Assembly (NCBI GenBank): GCA_025175895.1
Contig: CM045990.1
Location: 1,426,001-1,490,000, forward strand
From: Wurfbainia villosa
Taxonomy: Eukaryota > Streptophyta > Magnoliopsida > Zingiberales > Zingiberaceae
Length of the DNA stretch: 64,000 nucleotides
Direction: 5' to 3'
This document shows, piece by piece, positions 23,572 to 36,138 of this stretch. The notes under the pieces were generated by a model. The model had not been told where the DNA came from. It worked only from the letters and a program-made list of their open reading frames with translations, and made no database searches. A program made the position numbers and the translations under genes. Every line of letters begins with the position of its first letter. Positions within the stretch are counted from its first letter, which is position 1.

Positions 23572-24896
23572 TGTTGGATCGAAAGTGTCGCTAGAGGGGG
23601 GGGTGAATAGCGATACGGTGTCTTTAAAAAAAAAACTTTTGCAATAAGTAAAAAGCAAGTAGAGAGTGCACAGCGGAAATATAAAGTAGACAAGATATTT
23701 TTACGTGGTTCACAATCTTTCGATTGCTAATCCACGGCCCTAGTGATCCTTGATCACGTACGGAGGGCAATTCACTAAAACCACTCCTCCTCGTTGGAAG
23801 TAGGAGCAACGATCCCAAAAAGAAATCAAGGCAAAGGGACACTCCCCCTTTCCTTGTTACGATTAAAGCACAAAGACAATTTAAAGAAGTAGAACTTAAA
23901 TAAATATACCGACAACTCTTATAAGTAGAAGATGTAGCTTTCGTTGTCGGCGGCACTTCGTCGTAGCAAATGTGAGTAGTAGTAGCGGCGTTACGACGGC
24001 GTGTTGAGAGCTCTTGATTTCTTATTTTTTGCTTGGCGTGAACATGTCTATTTATGGATATTGATCTATGAATTTAGACATAGGTAGTGTCCAAGGTGAG
24101 GTTCTTATCCCCCAAGTCTTGCTCATCCACATCCTTTGCGCCAACTCAAGGATGAGGTGCTTCATCCAACCACCTTGTGCCACAACTCAAGGATGAGGTG
24201 CTCATCCAACCACCTTGTGCCACCTCAAGGAGGCCTTCACGCCAACTTGTTGGAGCCATCCAACTTGTGCCACATCATGGGAGCCAACCATCTTGTGCCA
24301 ACTCTCCTCATTTTGGGCGTCCAACTTGATGATGGTTTTGGATGTCCACCTTGATGCCACATCACCTAATTTTGGGGGTCCAAGCTTGGTGATGGTTTGG
24401 ATGTCCACCTTGATGCCACATCACCCTTTGTACCACAACACGAGTCAAGTCCAAATTCACCCCCGTGAAATTCGAGCGCTGCTCGAGGTCGAACTAGACC
24501 AAAATGATTGGTAGTAGACATGGTCAAAGGGTTTTGGACTGCAGTACAAGTTAGCTTAAAATATAAAGTACGATGGTTCTAACCAACTGATCTCGACCTA
24601 GACCTTCCATTGGAGGTATTGGGTCGGATCTACGCTTAACGTCCTTGCTTCGCTTTCACACGAGCTTACCTTGTAGCCTCGCTTCCGGTCTTCACCCGAG
24701 TACCTCGGCTTCCTCCGAAGTCCCTCTGGCGTTGCCCGACCACCTCGGTTCCCACCGGGTGTCGCAGACCTTCCGCTCAACTTTAGCATTTCTGCACACT
24801 TAATTGAGCTCGTAAGATAACAAATATACCCTTAACTATTGAGCCTTTTGCCATAATCAAAATACCGGTTCGACTTTGGTGCCCACTGCACTAACA
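23572..24896 (-). repeat. 5' LTR of E
   Basis: It matches the left LTR almost base for base from 23572 to about 24460, then with many small indels to the end at ...GCACTAACA. It is followed by the GCTGG target duplication (24897-24901). Confidence 0.93.
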
Positions 24897-24901
24897 GCTG
24901 G

Positions 24902-26391
24902 ATAGACATAGGACCACACAAATCAGAATGAACCAATTCCAACACATCTTTGGCTCTATACCCCTTGGCCTTAAAAGTCCTCTTGGTCATTTTACCCTCC
25001 AAGAAAGATTCACAGGTTGGGAAATCTTCCACCACTAATGAACCCAAAGGTCCATCAGCTATCAACCTTTGAATTCTTCTTAGGTTAATATAACCAAGCC
25101 TAAGATGCCAAAGATATGTTTGGTTCATCTTCGAAGGTTCTTTTCTCTTATTGGAATTAGAAGATGAGTTATTAACTTCTATTTGCATCGTGGGAGCTTT
25201 TAGTTCGAGTGTATACAAATTTCCTATCAATGCACCAGAACAGATAATCTCCCTATTCCTTTTTATAACAACTCTGTCATTAAAAGAAATAGAATATCCA
25301 TCCATAAACAATTTAGAAACCAAAATCAAATTCTTTCTAAATAGAGGTACATAAAGGCAATTTTTAAGAACCAAAACTTTATTCCTCTCAAAAGACAATT
25401 ATACATCTCCCACTGCAACAACCGCCACCTTCATGGCATTGCCCAAGTATACAATAATCTCCCCCTCAGCCAGTCGTCTGGTTTCCTAGAACCCCTGCAA
25501 AGTATTGCAGACATGATCAGTGGATCCCGTATCTACACACCAGGTGCTGGTAGATAACACCGCTAAACATGTTTCAACGACTAGACCAAAAGATATACCT
25601 TTGTTCTGCTTGTGGTTGGGGCAGTCCTTCTTCTAGTGTCCAGTCTGCTTACAAGTGAAGCACTTGCCTTTCGGCTTCTTCACTCCTCCCTGAGTTCCTT
25701 CCACCGCCTTTGCCCCAGCTTGTTTCTTCTTCTTCTTATCTTTCGGCTTAGAAGTAGAAACCTTTTGGGCAACCATGGCTTGCGCCTGAGCACTCTGACA
25801 AAAATACCCTTCTTCCACCTGGAGTTCTGTCAGAAGCTTCGCCAACGAATACAACCTCTTGTTCATGTTGTAGTTCAAGCGAAACTCCTTAAAACTCCTA
25901 GGTAGAGACTAGAGAATGATATCGACCTGGATTTCCCCATCGATCTCAGCTCTGAGGACTTCCAGCTCATTCAAATGAGCCATCATCTTGAGAACATGAT
26001 CCCTTACGGGTGTTCCCTCGATCATGGTGGTCATCATCAAGTTCCTCATGGCTTCCTGCCTAGCAACCCGATTCTGGTGTCCGAAAAGATCTTTGAGATT
26101 GAGCATCATGTCATAAGCAGTGGGCATGGCTTGATGCTGATGTTGCAGTACATTTGACATAGATGCCAAAATGTAACACCGCGCCATCTCATCGGCCTTG
26201 ATCCAATTTTTATAACTCTCCTTCTCCTTTTCCCCAAAATCATCCGCAGACTTAGGAGGGCACTCTTTGAGGAGTACATATTTGTATTCCTCACCAGTCA
26301 AGACAATGTCAAGATTCCTCTTCCAATCAACATAATTGGGTCCAGTAAGTTTATTTTCTTTCAGTATCACAACAAGCAGGTTGAAAGTCAT
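24902..26391 (-). pseudogene. D gag, protease and first part of integrase
   Basis: ATG at 26391 opens MTFNLLVVILKENKLTGPNY, a copia gag of the UBN2 type. TAG at 25909-25911 interrupts it. The next frame (25878-25633) has lysine-rich sequence and the knuckle CFTCKQTGH, with a stop directly after the His. Protease shows WCVDTGSTDHVCN (DTG codons 25525-25533, intact). The frame at 25398-24832 has LISVSKL-like sequence, the pre-integrase WHLRLGYINLRRIQRL and LVHSDLCGP, holding the first catalytic Asp of integrase. E is inserted a few residues later. Confidence 0.85.
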
Positions 26392-27448
26392 TTTGAAAAC
26401 AAGCTAAGAATCACATAGATCAAAACATTAGATTTCAAAAAATTATTGATTCCTTAAACAATAAAATTTTAAAATCAAACAACACCTCAATACACCGAGA
26501 ATATCATATGCCACGATAGTGTGGACATATACGAATTCTACATTTGTAAGAGGGGGTTTTACTCATTAATTTTACTATCTTGTCAACCTAACTTTTTGAC
26601 AAGTAAAATTAATAGTTGGTTCCTCTTCGGCCCTACAAATAAAAGCAGTGACTCCGATGGGGAGGATACTTATATTTGTATCTAAGTGTTCACCATTACT
26701 CGGTACCAAGGTAATTATCTCGGGTTATGTGTCTTCCGATGGGGAAGTACACACGCTCCTTAATAATTTCCTACAACCATATTCGACCTTGTGATCTGCA
26801 AACAAACTAATCCGATAGGGAGGAAGGCACTCAGAGCCGACGCGCAAGTTTGTTTTCATCACATGTCAAATCGTAATGGAGGTCCTGGGAATTTACAAAA
26901 AATATCCCTCTCCCACTTAGTAATTTAAAATTGAGGAATTTTCTAGCCTACGACATGCATATCAAACAATAAGCAATAAATATGAAAAATAAATATTTTC
27001 CAACTATTATGGCTTTTGTCTTCAATATGTCTCCCGTCGTATCACCATCTTGTCCGCTCCTCCCTACGCCATGTACAAGCCATCCGGAGATCCGAGTCGA
27101 GAAAAACTATTTTAATTTACATCCATCGATCCTATACTCCACGAGGGAGTGTACATGAAATCCAGATCGAAAGTAAACTAAAATAAAAAGAGTGGCTAAA
27201 CAATGTCGTATCTAATTACAAAAATTAAATACTAGCCTTGTCAACCCCGAGGATTCAACAAAATATACAATTATACACATACAATCACATACACATATAT
27301 GACCATAATAGTTGTATCCTATGCCTACAATTAAAAAGTTAACCTACACACATCCTACTATTATCCGGCACATATAATATAAGAAAAGTGCATAAAATTA
27401 ACCGAATCCTAAACACACAAAATCGGAAACCATGGCTCTGATACCGCC
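26392..27448 (-). other. 5' leader of D with primer-binding site
   Basis: About 1.06 kb of non-coding leader lies between the 5' LTR and gag. It is well conserved in F (59515-60587). A box CCGATGGGGAGGA / CCGATGGGGAAG / CCGATAGGGAGG recurs several times between about 26655 and 26825. The primer-binding site on the minus strand (27434-27446) reads CGGTATCAGAGCC, one base off the usual TGG start. Confidence 0.75.
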
Positions 27449-29339
27449 TGAAGGTAGGAAACTTCGCTTCGCACTTCAACTCGGTCGCTTGTTCATGGTG
27501 ATCTCTTCTATGTCCCCAGATAAAAAAAAATTATCCTTGACAAGGAGAGATCACTCAAGCTACCATTTCATCATCGTGCTATTCGATTAGAGTGATTACT
27601 TGAACAAACTTATTGTTCAAGCTACCAACCTCTATTCTACGAATAGCGGCGGAATAGACGATGTACAGATCGTCGGCTTTTGTATTTGTATTCAGGGTCC
27701 AAGTTAATTTAACCACAAAACTGAACATACAACATGTATATGATTGAAAAACAATTATAGACATGTTACAAAAGAATATAAACAAGCGTTATACCTCTCG
27801 ATCTTCTATTGTATGTCCTTCCTCCTTTTGGACGTCGTGTGGGCGACGATCTTCCAAAAGTCGAAGCCTCCTAGATCACCAATCTTCCTTTCTTTGTTCA
27901 CTCCGAACAAAGGAAGATGATAAAACAAAACACTTCCCTATCTAGAACCGCCCACCAAGTCAAGAGACCTAGTTGAAACCACCGGGCAAGGAAAGGAGAT
28001 GAAGGTTATGGACGCCGGCCAAGAGCTCCAAAGGAAGAAACCTTAGTCTTTGTCGCCGACCAAGGAAGAGATTAAAGGGATTGGACGCCGGCCAAGTTGA
28101 AGAGAAGAAGCAGGGGCACCGACAACTCTTAAGGAAGAAGAACACCTTCCTTATTTGTGGCCGCCCAAGCCCTTCTCCAAAAACCCTAGCCTCCTTTTGT
28201 TTCTTGCCTCCCAAGCCTTAAGAAACAAAACCCTAACCTCTCTCTAATTAATTTCCACGCCAAGCCTTAAGCCCATATTTATAGAGTTAGGCTTAAGCCT
28301 CCTTTTAATCTCCACCATTGGTTCTAGGGATTTAATCTCAACCATCGGATCTAGAGATTTAATCTCAATCGTCAGATATAGAGATTTAATCTCTACCATT
28401 GGATCTAGAGTTTTATTTTCCATCATCGGATCTAGGCTTCATGAGGTTTTAATAGGCTACAATAGGGACCATGAGGAGGAGTTGAATCTTGGCCACCCAA
28501 TGGATCAAGCCCACATAAAGTTCGATCCATTAATGATAATCCATTCCACTAGAGGATTATCATTGATCTACCTTACCAACCCCCATAAATTAATATGGGC
28601 TCCATATATTATTTGCACATTTTTCTCCCCGTGTTTAAGATCTCGAATGTCCGTCGATTAATTAATTTACTGACAATTAATTAATCAACATCTAACTCCA
28701 TGAGTAGTACCACTCAACCTTATCATCATGTCGGACCAAGTCCACCTGCAGGGTTTACTTGATGAATCTTATGAGCTCCTCAAGGGGACATCATCATCCT
28801 AATATATAGGACACAGTTTCCTCCTATAATCAACGACACACCATATAAATAATATCATTTCTCAACTTACCGAGCCTATCGATTTACTCTATAAATCTCA
28901 CCCATTGGTAAATCAAAGAAATGAATACTAAGTATATGTGCCCGTTATTATATCGGAATTAAGAGCATGTACAACATAATATCTGAGGTTCGATTCGATT
29001 ATGTAGTCAGCAATAAATCGAATTACCTCTATGTCGGTCCTGCTCAATACACACAAAGTGTACTAGTGTGATTCTATGGTCAAGACAAACCAATACCAAA
29101 TCACACTACAACCATGCCAATGGTTTGTCTAAAACCATCTCGGTTGTGAGCCTTTACTTATACTTTACAAAGAACTGATAACATGATCTTTCGTGTGACA
29201 CTACACACCATGTTATCTACAATATAATGTATTAGACAATATGCATAATCATAAATATGCAAACAATGATCATGTGATTCTTATTTCAAAATTAAAGATG
29301 TTCATACAAAAGATAGACTTTTCAGTATACATCCCAACA
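27449..29339 (-). repeat. 5' LTR of D
   Basis: It is homologous over its length to 11758-13616 and slightly longer (an extra GCCGGCCAAG-containing segment near 28060-28110). It ends ACATCCCAACA, followed by the CGGTA duplication. Confidence 0.93.
28274..28283 (-). promoter_or_regulatory. TATA box candidate of D 5' LTR
   Basis: TATAAATATG on the minus strand lies in the middle of the LTR, in the sense of transcription. The same sequence is in the other LTR near 12552. Confidence 0.55.
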
Positions 29340-30138
29340 CGGTAGTGGACAGAGTCGTTGGGTTGAGGGGGGTTTACGGCCAGTGGTCGTCGGAGCTAGG
29401 TAAGGGCTGATTTTTCTTCTTACCTTGGATGAGATCTATACCTAGCTGTGGATTTCTCGTTCTAGCTCGGTCTGTGATTTGGGCAGTGGTCTGGTGCCGG
29501 TGAACAAGGGATAAGGGAAGTGACACCGGCATAACTCCAATTACTAGTATATGTCTTGATTTCCCTCTTTTTGTTCGGTCCATTTCGATTCTGTGGATTA
29601 CTATTGAGTATTGGACTGTGGGTGCCAATTTGTGGGTTCAAGGAGGTCGGGGTAGTGTGGATCGAAGGGTGAGATCGAGCTTGAGGTAAGTTTTGTGTTG
29701 ATCTATGGTTTTATCAGGTTGTATGCAGCTATGAGAGGGAAATTGCCGACTGTGAAGGAGTGGCTCTGTTCTAGGCTATGGAGAGGCTGTGAAGCTGTGA
29801 AGGGGTTGTAAATGGCTGTGGATATGCTATGTGGATGGGGGGTTAGTTGAGAGATCAACCCCATGGTATTGGAAATCGGAGATTATGCTGTGCAGGGCTA
29901 TATGTGTTTTGTACTGGGGATGGGAACGGGCTAGAGCAGCTCGATCACGGTTGTGATGCGCCGTTTTAAGGCTGTGAATGGGTTAGTCAGAGCTAGAGTT
30001 GATTTGGGATGGAATTATATTTTGATATGGCTGTGAGTGATCGGTTAAGTGGATAGCTTAATCCATTAGGTTTTGATATTGATACTAGAGTTGACAATAT
30101 AATCTGATTATATTTGCAATATTGTAGGACGTGGATAC
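29340..30138 (+). repeat. H 3' LTR, block 2
   Basis: It resumes after D with the repeated CGGTA and ends with GATAC (30134-30138), the target duplication of solo LTR I. It contains GGTAAG-, GTGAAGG- and CTGTGAA-rich sequence with no coding content. Confidence 0.75.
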
Positions 30139-30430
30139 TGTTGGTACAATCGGCCCAGGACTCTAGTTTGACTCGAACTGTATTTTGATGTTAGACAAAA
30201 TGCATGACGGGATTGTCATGGGATGTCTGACATAGGGTTGGCCACGTAAATTCAAGTGTGTAGCCTTGGTGGTGAAAAGTCCAAGCATGGGGCTTGGTGT
30301 TGAAAAGTCCAATATAGGTTGGCCATGTAAGTCCAAGCATAGGGCTTGGCGGTGAAAGTCCAAGCATGGGGTTTGGCATGGAAAATCCAAGCATGAGGCT
30401 TGGTGTGGGAAGTCTTGAGGACTTGGCAAG
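30139..30430 (+). repeat. Solo LTR I, first part
   Basis: It begins TGTTGGTACAATCGGCCCAG, the same family of start as A and C. It carries a run of AAGTCCAAGCATGGGGCTTGG units (about 30240-30430). It is cut by element B at GCAAG (30426-30430) and continues at 45569. Confidence 0.85.
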
Positions 30431-31668
30431 TGTTAGGAATCCTTGGAAGGCTAGAGGGGGGGTGTGAATAGCCTCTTTTTCGATTTCTACAAAAAGGTTA
30501 GCGGAAGAAAAATATTAAACCAAAAACAAGAAGCTAAACACAAACGCTTACATGAAGCCTTTACGTGGTTCGGAGATGAAGCTCCTACTTCACGGCGATC
30601 CTTAAGGTGGATCAACCCAAGCAATTCCACTAAGAAGCTTTTTCTTACAAGACCTTCTCCTCTTCTTACAATGATGAAAATGAGATTTAGGAGAAGAGGA
30701 GGAATTAATCATAAAGAAAGCCTTTAAAAATTGTGGGAAGCTTGAGAATAAGGTTGGAAGATAAGCACTAGCCTTCTCAAGCATCCCAAGCCCTCTCTTT
30801 ATAGAGAGAGGGTTGTTTTTCTCGTTGGGCCACGATCAATCGATTGATATACAACATCAATCGATTGTCGTCGAAGCCAACGTCTTTTGACGAGGCAAAT
30901 CCGCGGAGATATGCAACTGCCATTTCCAACGGCAGCCTGATCAGTCGACTGATCACTTCATCAGTCGACTGATGAAGCGATCAGTCGAGTGATCCCCGCA
31001 CGGAGTCGAGTGAGACTCCATTCTGTGCTCGTTGTCGACTTGATCAGTCGATCGCCAGATTGCGCCGATCGATAGTAGCATCGGCCGATCACGACTCTGG
31101 CTCGATCGATCATCGTGGTTTCACCGACTTAGTCGAGCACCTTATCACCAATCACATGGTATCGATCGATACTCGTCAAGTATGAGTAATTCATATTTGA
31201 ATTTGACTCCCTAGACCTAGACTTAACCTTCTAGCTCTTCTTTTAGCCTTGCGCCTCCAGGATCCCTCCGAGTCCGCGACTTGTTCATCCTTTGCGCTTG
31301 CTTCTAAGAGCTTCCTTCGATTTCGTCATGTCTTGGGTTTCTCTTCGCCAAAGTACGCTTGGACTTTACGCCGCCAAGACTACATGCTTGGACTTAAGCT
31401 GCCAAGACTTGCCTTTGGACTTCCTTTACCAATGTCCACTTGGACTTTACGCCGCCAAGACTACATGCTTGGTCTTACGCCGCCAAATCCTTTCCTTAGA
31501 CTTCTTTTGCCAAGATCATACTTGGACTTTTCTTTTACCAAGTCTTCATACTTGGATTTTTTCTGTCACTTAAACATGTTCACAATTAGATCACAAAATA
31601 TTGCCTAACTTAGATGATTATCCAAACATCAAAACATGTAAATGCTTGGGGGCATTGTTGCACCAATA
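30431..31668 (-). repeat. 3' LTR of B
   Basis: In plus-strand reading it starts TGTTAGGAATCCTTGGAAGG and ends TTGCACCAATA (the last dinucleotide has mutated from CA). The inner border is a polypurine tract (minus: AAAAAGAGAGAGAT, 31669-31683). Palindromes CAGTCGACTG lie at about 30950-30985, and hairpin repeats CCAAGACT/CTTGGACTT at about 31340-31560. Confidence 0.92.
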
Positions 31669-32725
31669 ATCTCTCTCTTTTTGATTTTTGACAATCATTT
31701 AAGTTAGGTCTTTAACATATGCACATAATCATATTTCCAATATGAATTCTAAAACATCCCTTCTCCCCCTTTGACATACATCAAAAAGGAGAAGAATTCA
31801 TACAATAACAAGGTCTTGAAAGAATTAAATTTGATATATCTTGAACTAAGACATAAAATTGATATGAGGCTCCCTCTTAATCCAAGATATGGTTCATGAT
31901 GTGTGAATAACATTGTGGAGCAAAGCATAACAAAAGATAGAAAGTTAAATCGTAACTTTGTACCAACAATATAAATTTAGGGAATGAAAAGATTTATATT
32001 ATGAAACTTCCCCTAAAACATTGCATCAAACAGTCTCATACCCTTTTAATTACTTAAGTCAACATACCATAGGGTTAGGACACTTAATAGCACACTCAAG
32101 ATCAAGAAATAAGACTGAAATGTAGAAAAACCAGGGTATCAGTCGACTGAATTCTGATTCAGTCGACTGCCACGCCCGAAGTCTATTTTTCAGGTTTTTT
32201 AACCCAACTTCAGAAATGCGCCAAAAATTCAGGAAACATAAAAAATCACGAAATTTTGTGTACACATTTCTGAAATCATTATCTATCATGGAAAAATAAT
32301 TTAAAAAATATATGTTTTCTAGATTTTGACAATGATACACTTTTGAAACCTAGCAAAAGCTTTAAGTATTTTGCAAACTTTGTATCACTTTTGCTTAGCA
32401 ATTGAAAACTGTTTTTCAAAGCATGACAAACATAGTTTAAATTATGTTTTATTTGAGATTTCCAATCATATTCTTGGAGCTATATGCACATCAATTGTGC
32501 ATAAGCCTTCCCAATGATTGGTCCAATGAAGGATTAATATCTCTAGATGACACTTTGGTTCATAGTAATGCATCATAACAAGCATGATGAACCAAGTGCA
32601 TCTTCCTAACATCTCACATGTTGTCTAAGTGGCTCAATACAAAAATCATGGTTTCTTAGGTGTTTTGTGAGATGCTTAAAAGTATAAATCCTAGAATATC
32701 TATAGGATCATGCAAACCTAGACCT
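31669..32725 (-). other. 3' non-coding region of B
   Basis: About 1.06 kb between the pol stop and the 3' LTR. It contains a pair of CAGTCGACTG palindromes (about 32138-32170). No coding sequence is recognised. Confidence 0.65.
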
Positions 32726-35700
32726 CTATTCTACTAAGCACATTCCAAGTTCTCTCCTAAGTGATGAATATTCTGCTTCGGGGAGAGCCTTGATGAATAT
32801 GTCAGCTAAGTTTGACTTAGATTCTATGTAATTAAGTTCAATTCCCCCCTTAGCCACATGATCTCTAATGAAGTGATGTTTCACTTCAATGTGCTTAGTT
32901 CTAGAGTGATGTACTGGATTTTTGGTTAAATTTATATACTCACATTATCACAATAAACTTTTACATTGGAGTAGTGTAGCTCATAATCCTCTAATGTGTG
33001 TCTCATCCAAAGTAATTGAGCCACACAACCTCCCATAACCACATATTCGGCCTCGGTGGTTGACAAAGCAATACAAGGTTGCTTTCTACTACTCTAACTT
33101 ACTAGGGAGGATCCAAGAAATTGGCATCCACCACTAGTACTCTTCTGATCCAACTTGCAACCCGCATAGTCGGAATCGGTGTACCCAATTAAATCAAAAG
33201 ATTTTGTCCTAGGGTACCAAAGTCTTACATTTAGTGTGTCCTTGATATACCTTAAAAAAATTTTTACGACCACTAAATGGGATTCTTTGGCGCATGATTG
33301 GTACCTTGCACACATCTCTACCACAAATAATATATCGGGTCTACTAGCGGTTAGGTATAAAAGGCTACCAATCATACTCCTATAGAGTTTAAGGTTAATT
33401 TGTTTTCCTTCAAGATCATTATCTATTTTTGTATTAGTTGCCATTGGGGTTGACACTACTTTAGCATTTTCCAAACCAAATTTCTTAATCATTTCCTTAG
33501 CATATTTGGTTTGGTATACATAAATTCCTTCATTTGTTTGTTTGACTTGTAGACCTAGGAAGAAATTTAGTTCCCTAACTAGACTCATCTCAAATTCATT
33601 CTCCATATTTTTGATGAAGTCTTGAAGGAGTTCATCATTTGTTGACCCAAAGATAATGTCATCTACATATATTTGGGCTACAAAGATGTCCTTAGACTTT
33701 GATTTAATGAAGAAAGTTTGGTCTACTTGACCCTTTCTAAACCCCTTAGAGACCAAGAAAGATGGCAATCTTTCATACCAAGCCCGGAGAGCTTGTTTCA
33801 AACCGTATAAAGCCTTTTTAAGCTTGAATACATGGTTTGGATAGTCTATGTTTTCAAACCCGGGAGGTTGTTCTGCATATACTTCCTCCTTAATAAACCC
33901 ATTTAGGAATACTGACTTTACATCCATTTGATGGAGTTTAAAGCCCATGTAAGAGGCATATCCTAATAGGATTCTAATAGATTCTAACCTAGCAACCGGG
34001 GCATATGTTTCATCATAATCAAGTCCTTCAACTTGATTGAAGCTCCTTGCAACTAACCTTGCCTTATTCCTAGTTATATTGCCTTGATCATCTAGTTTGT
34101 TCCTAAAAACCCATCTTGTAGTAATGATGGTATTATCATTAGGTCTAGGAACTAATTCTCATACTTGACTTCTTTCAAATTGAGTCAATTCATCTTGCAT
34201 TGCTAAGATTCAATCCGGATCAAGTAATGCATCATTGATTGTTTTGGGCTCAAATTGGGAGATGAGGGCTATATGACTAGAGGGAGCTCTATGAAATGAT
34301 CTAGTCCTAACGCCTTGAGATAATTCACCTACAACATGATCTAGGGGGTGATTTTGATGAACTCTTATTGTTCTAGGAGGTGTATTAACTTGATTTTGAT
34401 CATAATTATCCTCAAACCTTCTTTCATCATCGGAATCACCTCTTACTCCACCTTGATTTAACTCTCCCCCTTGATCATTACCCCCTAAAGTCAAATCTTA
34501 AATTTTTTGGGTAATTTCTTGATTTTTGTCATTGATATCATCATCAATAGGGGATTTCTTAGGGTAAGTATTTAAAGTTTCATCAAATTGGACATTTGAG
34601 GATTCCTCAATCTTTTGAGTTCTCTTATTATAAACTCTATATCCTACACTAGTGGATGAGTATCCAACTAAGATTCCTTCATCCACTTTGGATTCAAATT
34701 TACCGAGGTTGTCTTTGGTGTTTAAAATGTAAACCTTGCATCCAAAGACTTTGAAATAGTGAATTGTTGGAATTGTACCATTCCATAATTCAAATGGGGT
34801 TTTTCCTAAAAACCTATGAATTAAAATCCTATTTTGGATATAGCAAACGGTGTTGACCGCTTCCACCTACAAATAGCTAGGTAGAGAATATGCATTAAGC
34901 ATAGTCCTAGCCGCTTCTTGTAGGGCACAATTTTTCCTTCCCATCATCCCATTTTGTTGAGGTGTTCTAGGACAAGAAAATTCGTGCTTGTACCCCTGTT
35001 CTAGGAAAAATTTTGAGAAGTTAGAATTCTCAAATTCTCCACTATGATCACTACAGATCCGGTTGATTTTGAGATTCCTTTCATTCTCTACTCTTTTGCT
35101 AAAGCCTATGATTATTCCTAGGGTTTCATCCTTATGTTTCATGAAGAATACCCAAGTAAATCTAGAAAAATCATCTACTATTACTAGACAATATTTACTA
35201 CCAATCATGGAGGGAGTACTATGACAATCAAATAAATCAACATGCAATAGTTCTAAAGGTAAAGCACTACTAAGTAAAGTTTTATCTTTGTGTGATGATC
35301 TTGATTGCTTTCCTTCTTGCCATGCATCACATATTTTGTCCTTAAGATATTTGACTTTTGGCAACCCCTTGACTAGCTTCATCTTGGCTATTTTGGCAAT
35401 GTTTTTCATGTTGATGTGCCCTAGCCTCCTATGTCATAGTCAACTCTCTTCTTCTTTTGAAATAAGACACTTAGTAGAAGCGTTAGTAGCATAGGATAAA
35501 TCAACATAGTATATATTTGATTTCCTAAAACCTACTAACATGCAATCATTTTGATTTTTGTTTCTTATGAAGCATTTAGAAGAATCAAATTGAACATCAA
35601 AATTGGCATCACATAATTGACTTACACTAAGAAAATTAAATTTCATATTTTTCACTAATAATACTTTGTGAATTGCAAGGTTTGGAGATACCTCAATTGT

Positions 35701-36138
35701 CCCTTTTCCTAGGATCTTAAGTTTACCACTATTTCCAAAAGACACCTTCCCTTTGCTAATGTGGTTGATTGTTGAGAATTTTCTCTCATCACCGGTCATG
35801 TGTTTTGAACAACCACTATCAACAATCCATAATCTTGGTCCTTCTACCTATATAATATGAAAAATGCAAGTCTTAGGCACCCAAATTTTAGGTCCGGTAG
35901 CATCAATTAAAAATTCCTTAGGGACCCAAGCCTTTCTAACCTTGCTCCTAACGGTTGATTTTCTACTCACAAGGGATGTAAAGGTTATCTCCTTCTCCTT
36001 TGGCCTATATCCTATGCCGACCTTGTTATAGATGGCCCTTTGGTCCCTAAGAACCATATCAAGATATTTGGACTCATTTGTAAATTTCTCTAAGCAAGCT
36101 CTTAGGTTACCTATTTCTTTTCTAAGTTCATCATTCTT
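32726..36138 (-). pseudogene. B gag tail, protease, integrase, RT, RNase H
   Basis: Minus strand from 36138: RDQRAIYNKVGIGYRP and WVPKTCIFHII, then one TAG, then the protease VDSGCSKHMTGD (DSG codons 35812-35820). Integrase (35409-34498) has LLHVDLFD and CSDHSGEFEN, but the catalytic Glu is Gly (NGMMGRKNC, codon 34939-34941). A stop at the 34867 border splits it. A linker frame (34494-34210) follows. RT at 33948-33094 has HQMDVKSVFLNG, LYGLKQALRAWYERL and an intact YVDDIIFG (about 33660), plus YTDSDYAGCKLDQKSTSG. RNase H continues to 32726 with STTEAEYVV and HSRTKHIEVKHHF and ends GMCLVE-stop. Confidence 0.88.

Larger units (their letters stand above)
16083..24896 (-). mobile_element. Copia element E, SIRE/Maximus-like, nested in D
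   Basis: This is a complete minus-strand element of about 8.8 kb. LTRs are at 16083-17370 (3') and 23572-24896 (5'). It has exact target duplications GCTGG (16078-16082 and 24897-24901) and a primer-binding site beside the right LTR. The insertion splits the integrase of D. The matching place in F (about 58020-58040) is uninterrupted. LTR copies are nearly identical over the first roughly 900 bp, so E is among the youngest insertions here. Confidence 0.94.
11758..29339 (-). mobile_element. Copia element D (hosts E)
   Basis: This is a complete LTR element on the minus strand. The 3' LTR is at 11758-13616, the 5' LTR at 27449-29339, and it is flanked by CGGTA at 11753-11757 and 29340-29344. 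The domain order on the minus strand is gag, zinc knuckle, protease, integrase, RT, RNase H, which is Ty1-copia. It is interrupted inside integrase by element E (16083-24896). Without E it is about 8.8 kb. It is close to F in sequence over gag, pol and leader. Confidence 0.93.

Noticed and set aside
30240..30430. CRISPR-like array of short repeats
   Set aside because: Units are imperfect and adjacent without unique spacers of fixed length, and they lie in a plant LTR.
31249..31608. ORFs with repeated LGLYAAKTTCLDL-like proteins (also at 36131-36737, 41362-41984, 30163-30429, 45188-45469)
   Set aside because: They are translations of the AAGTCCAAG/CTTGGCA minisatellite in LTRs, readable in several frames at once, with no start context or homologue.
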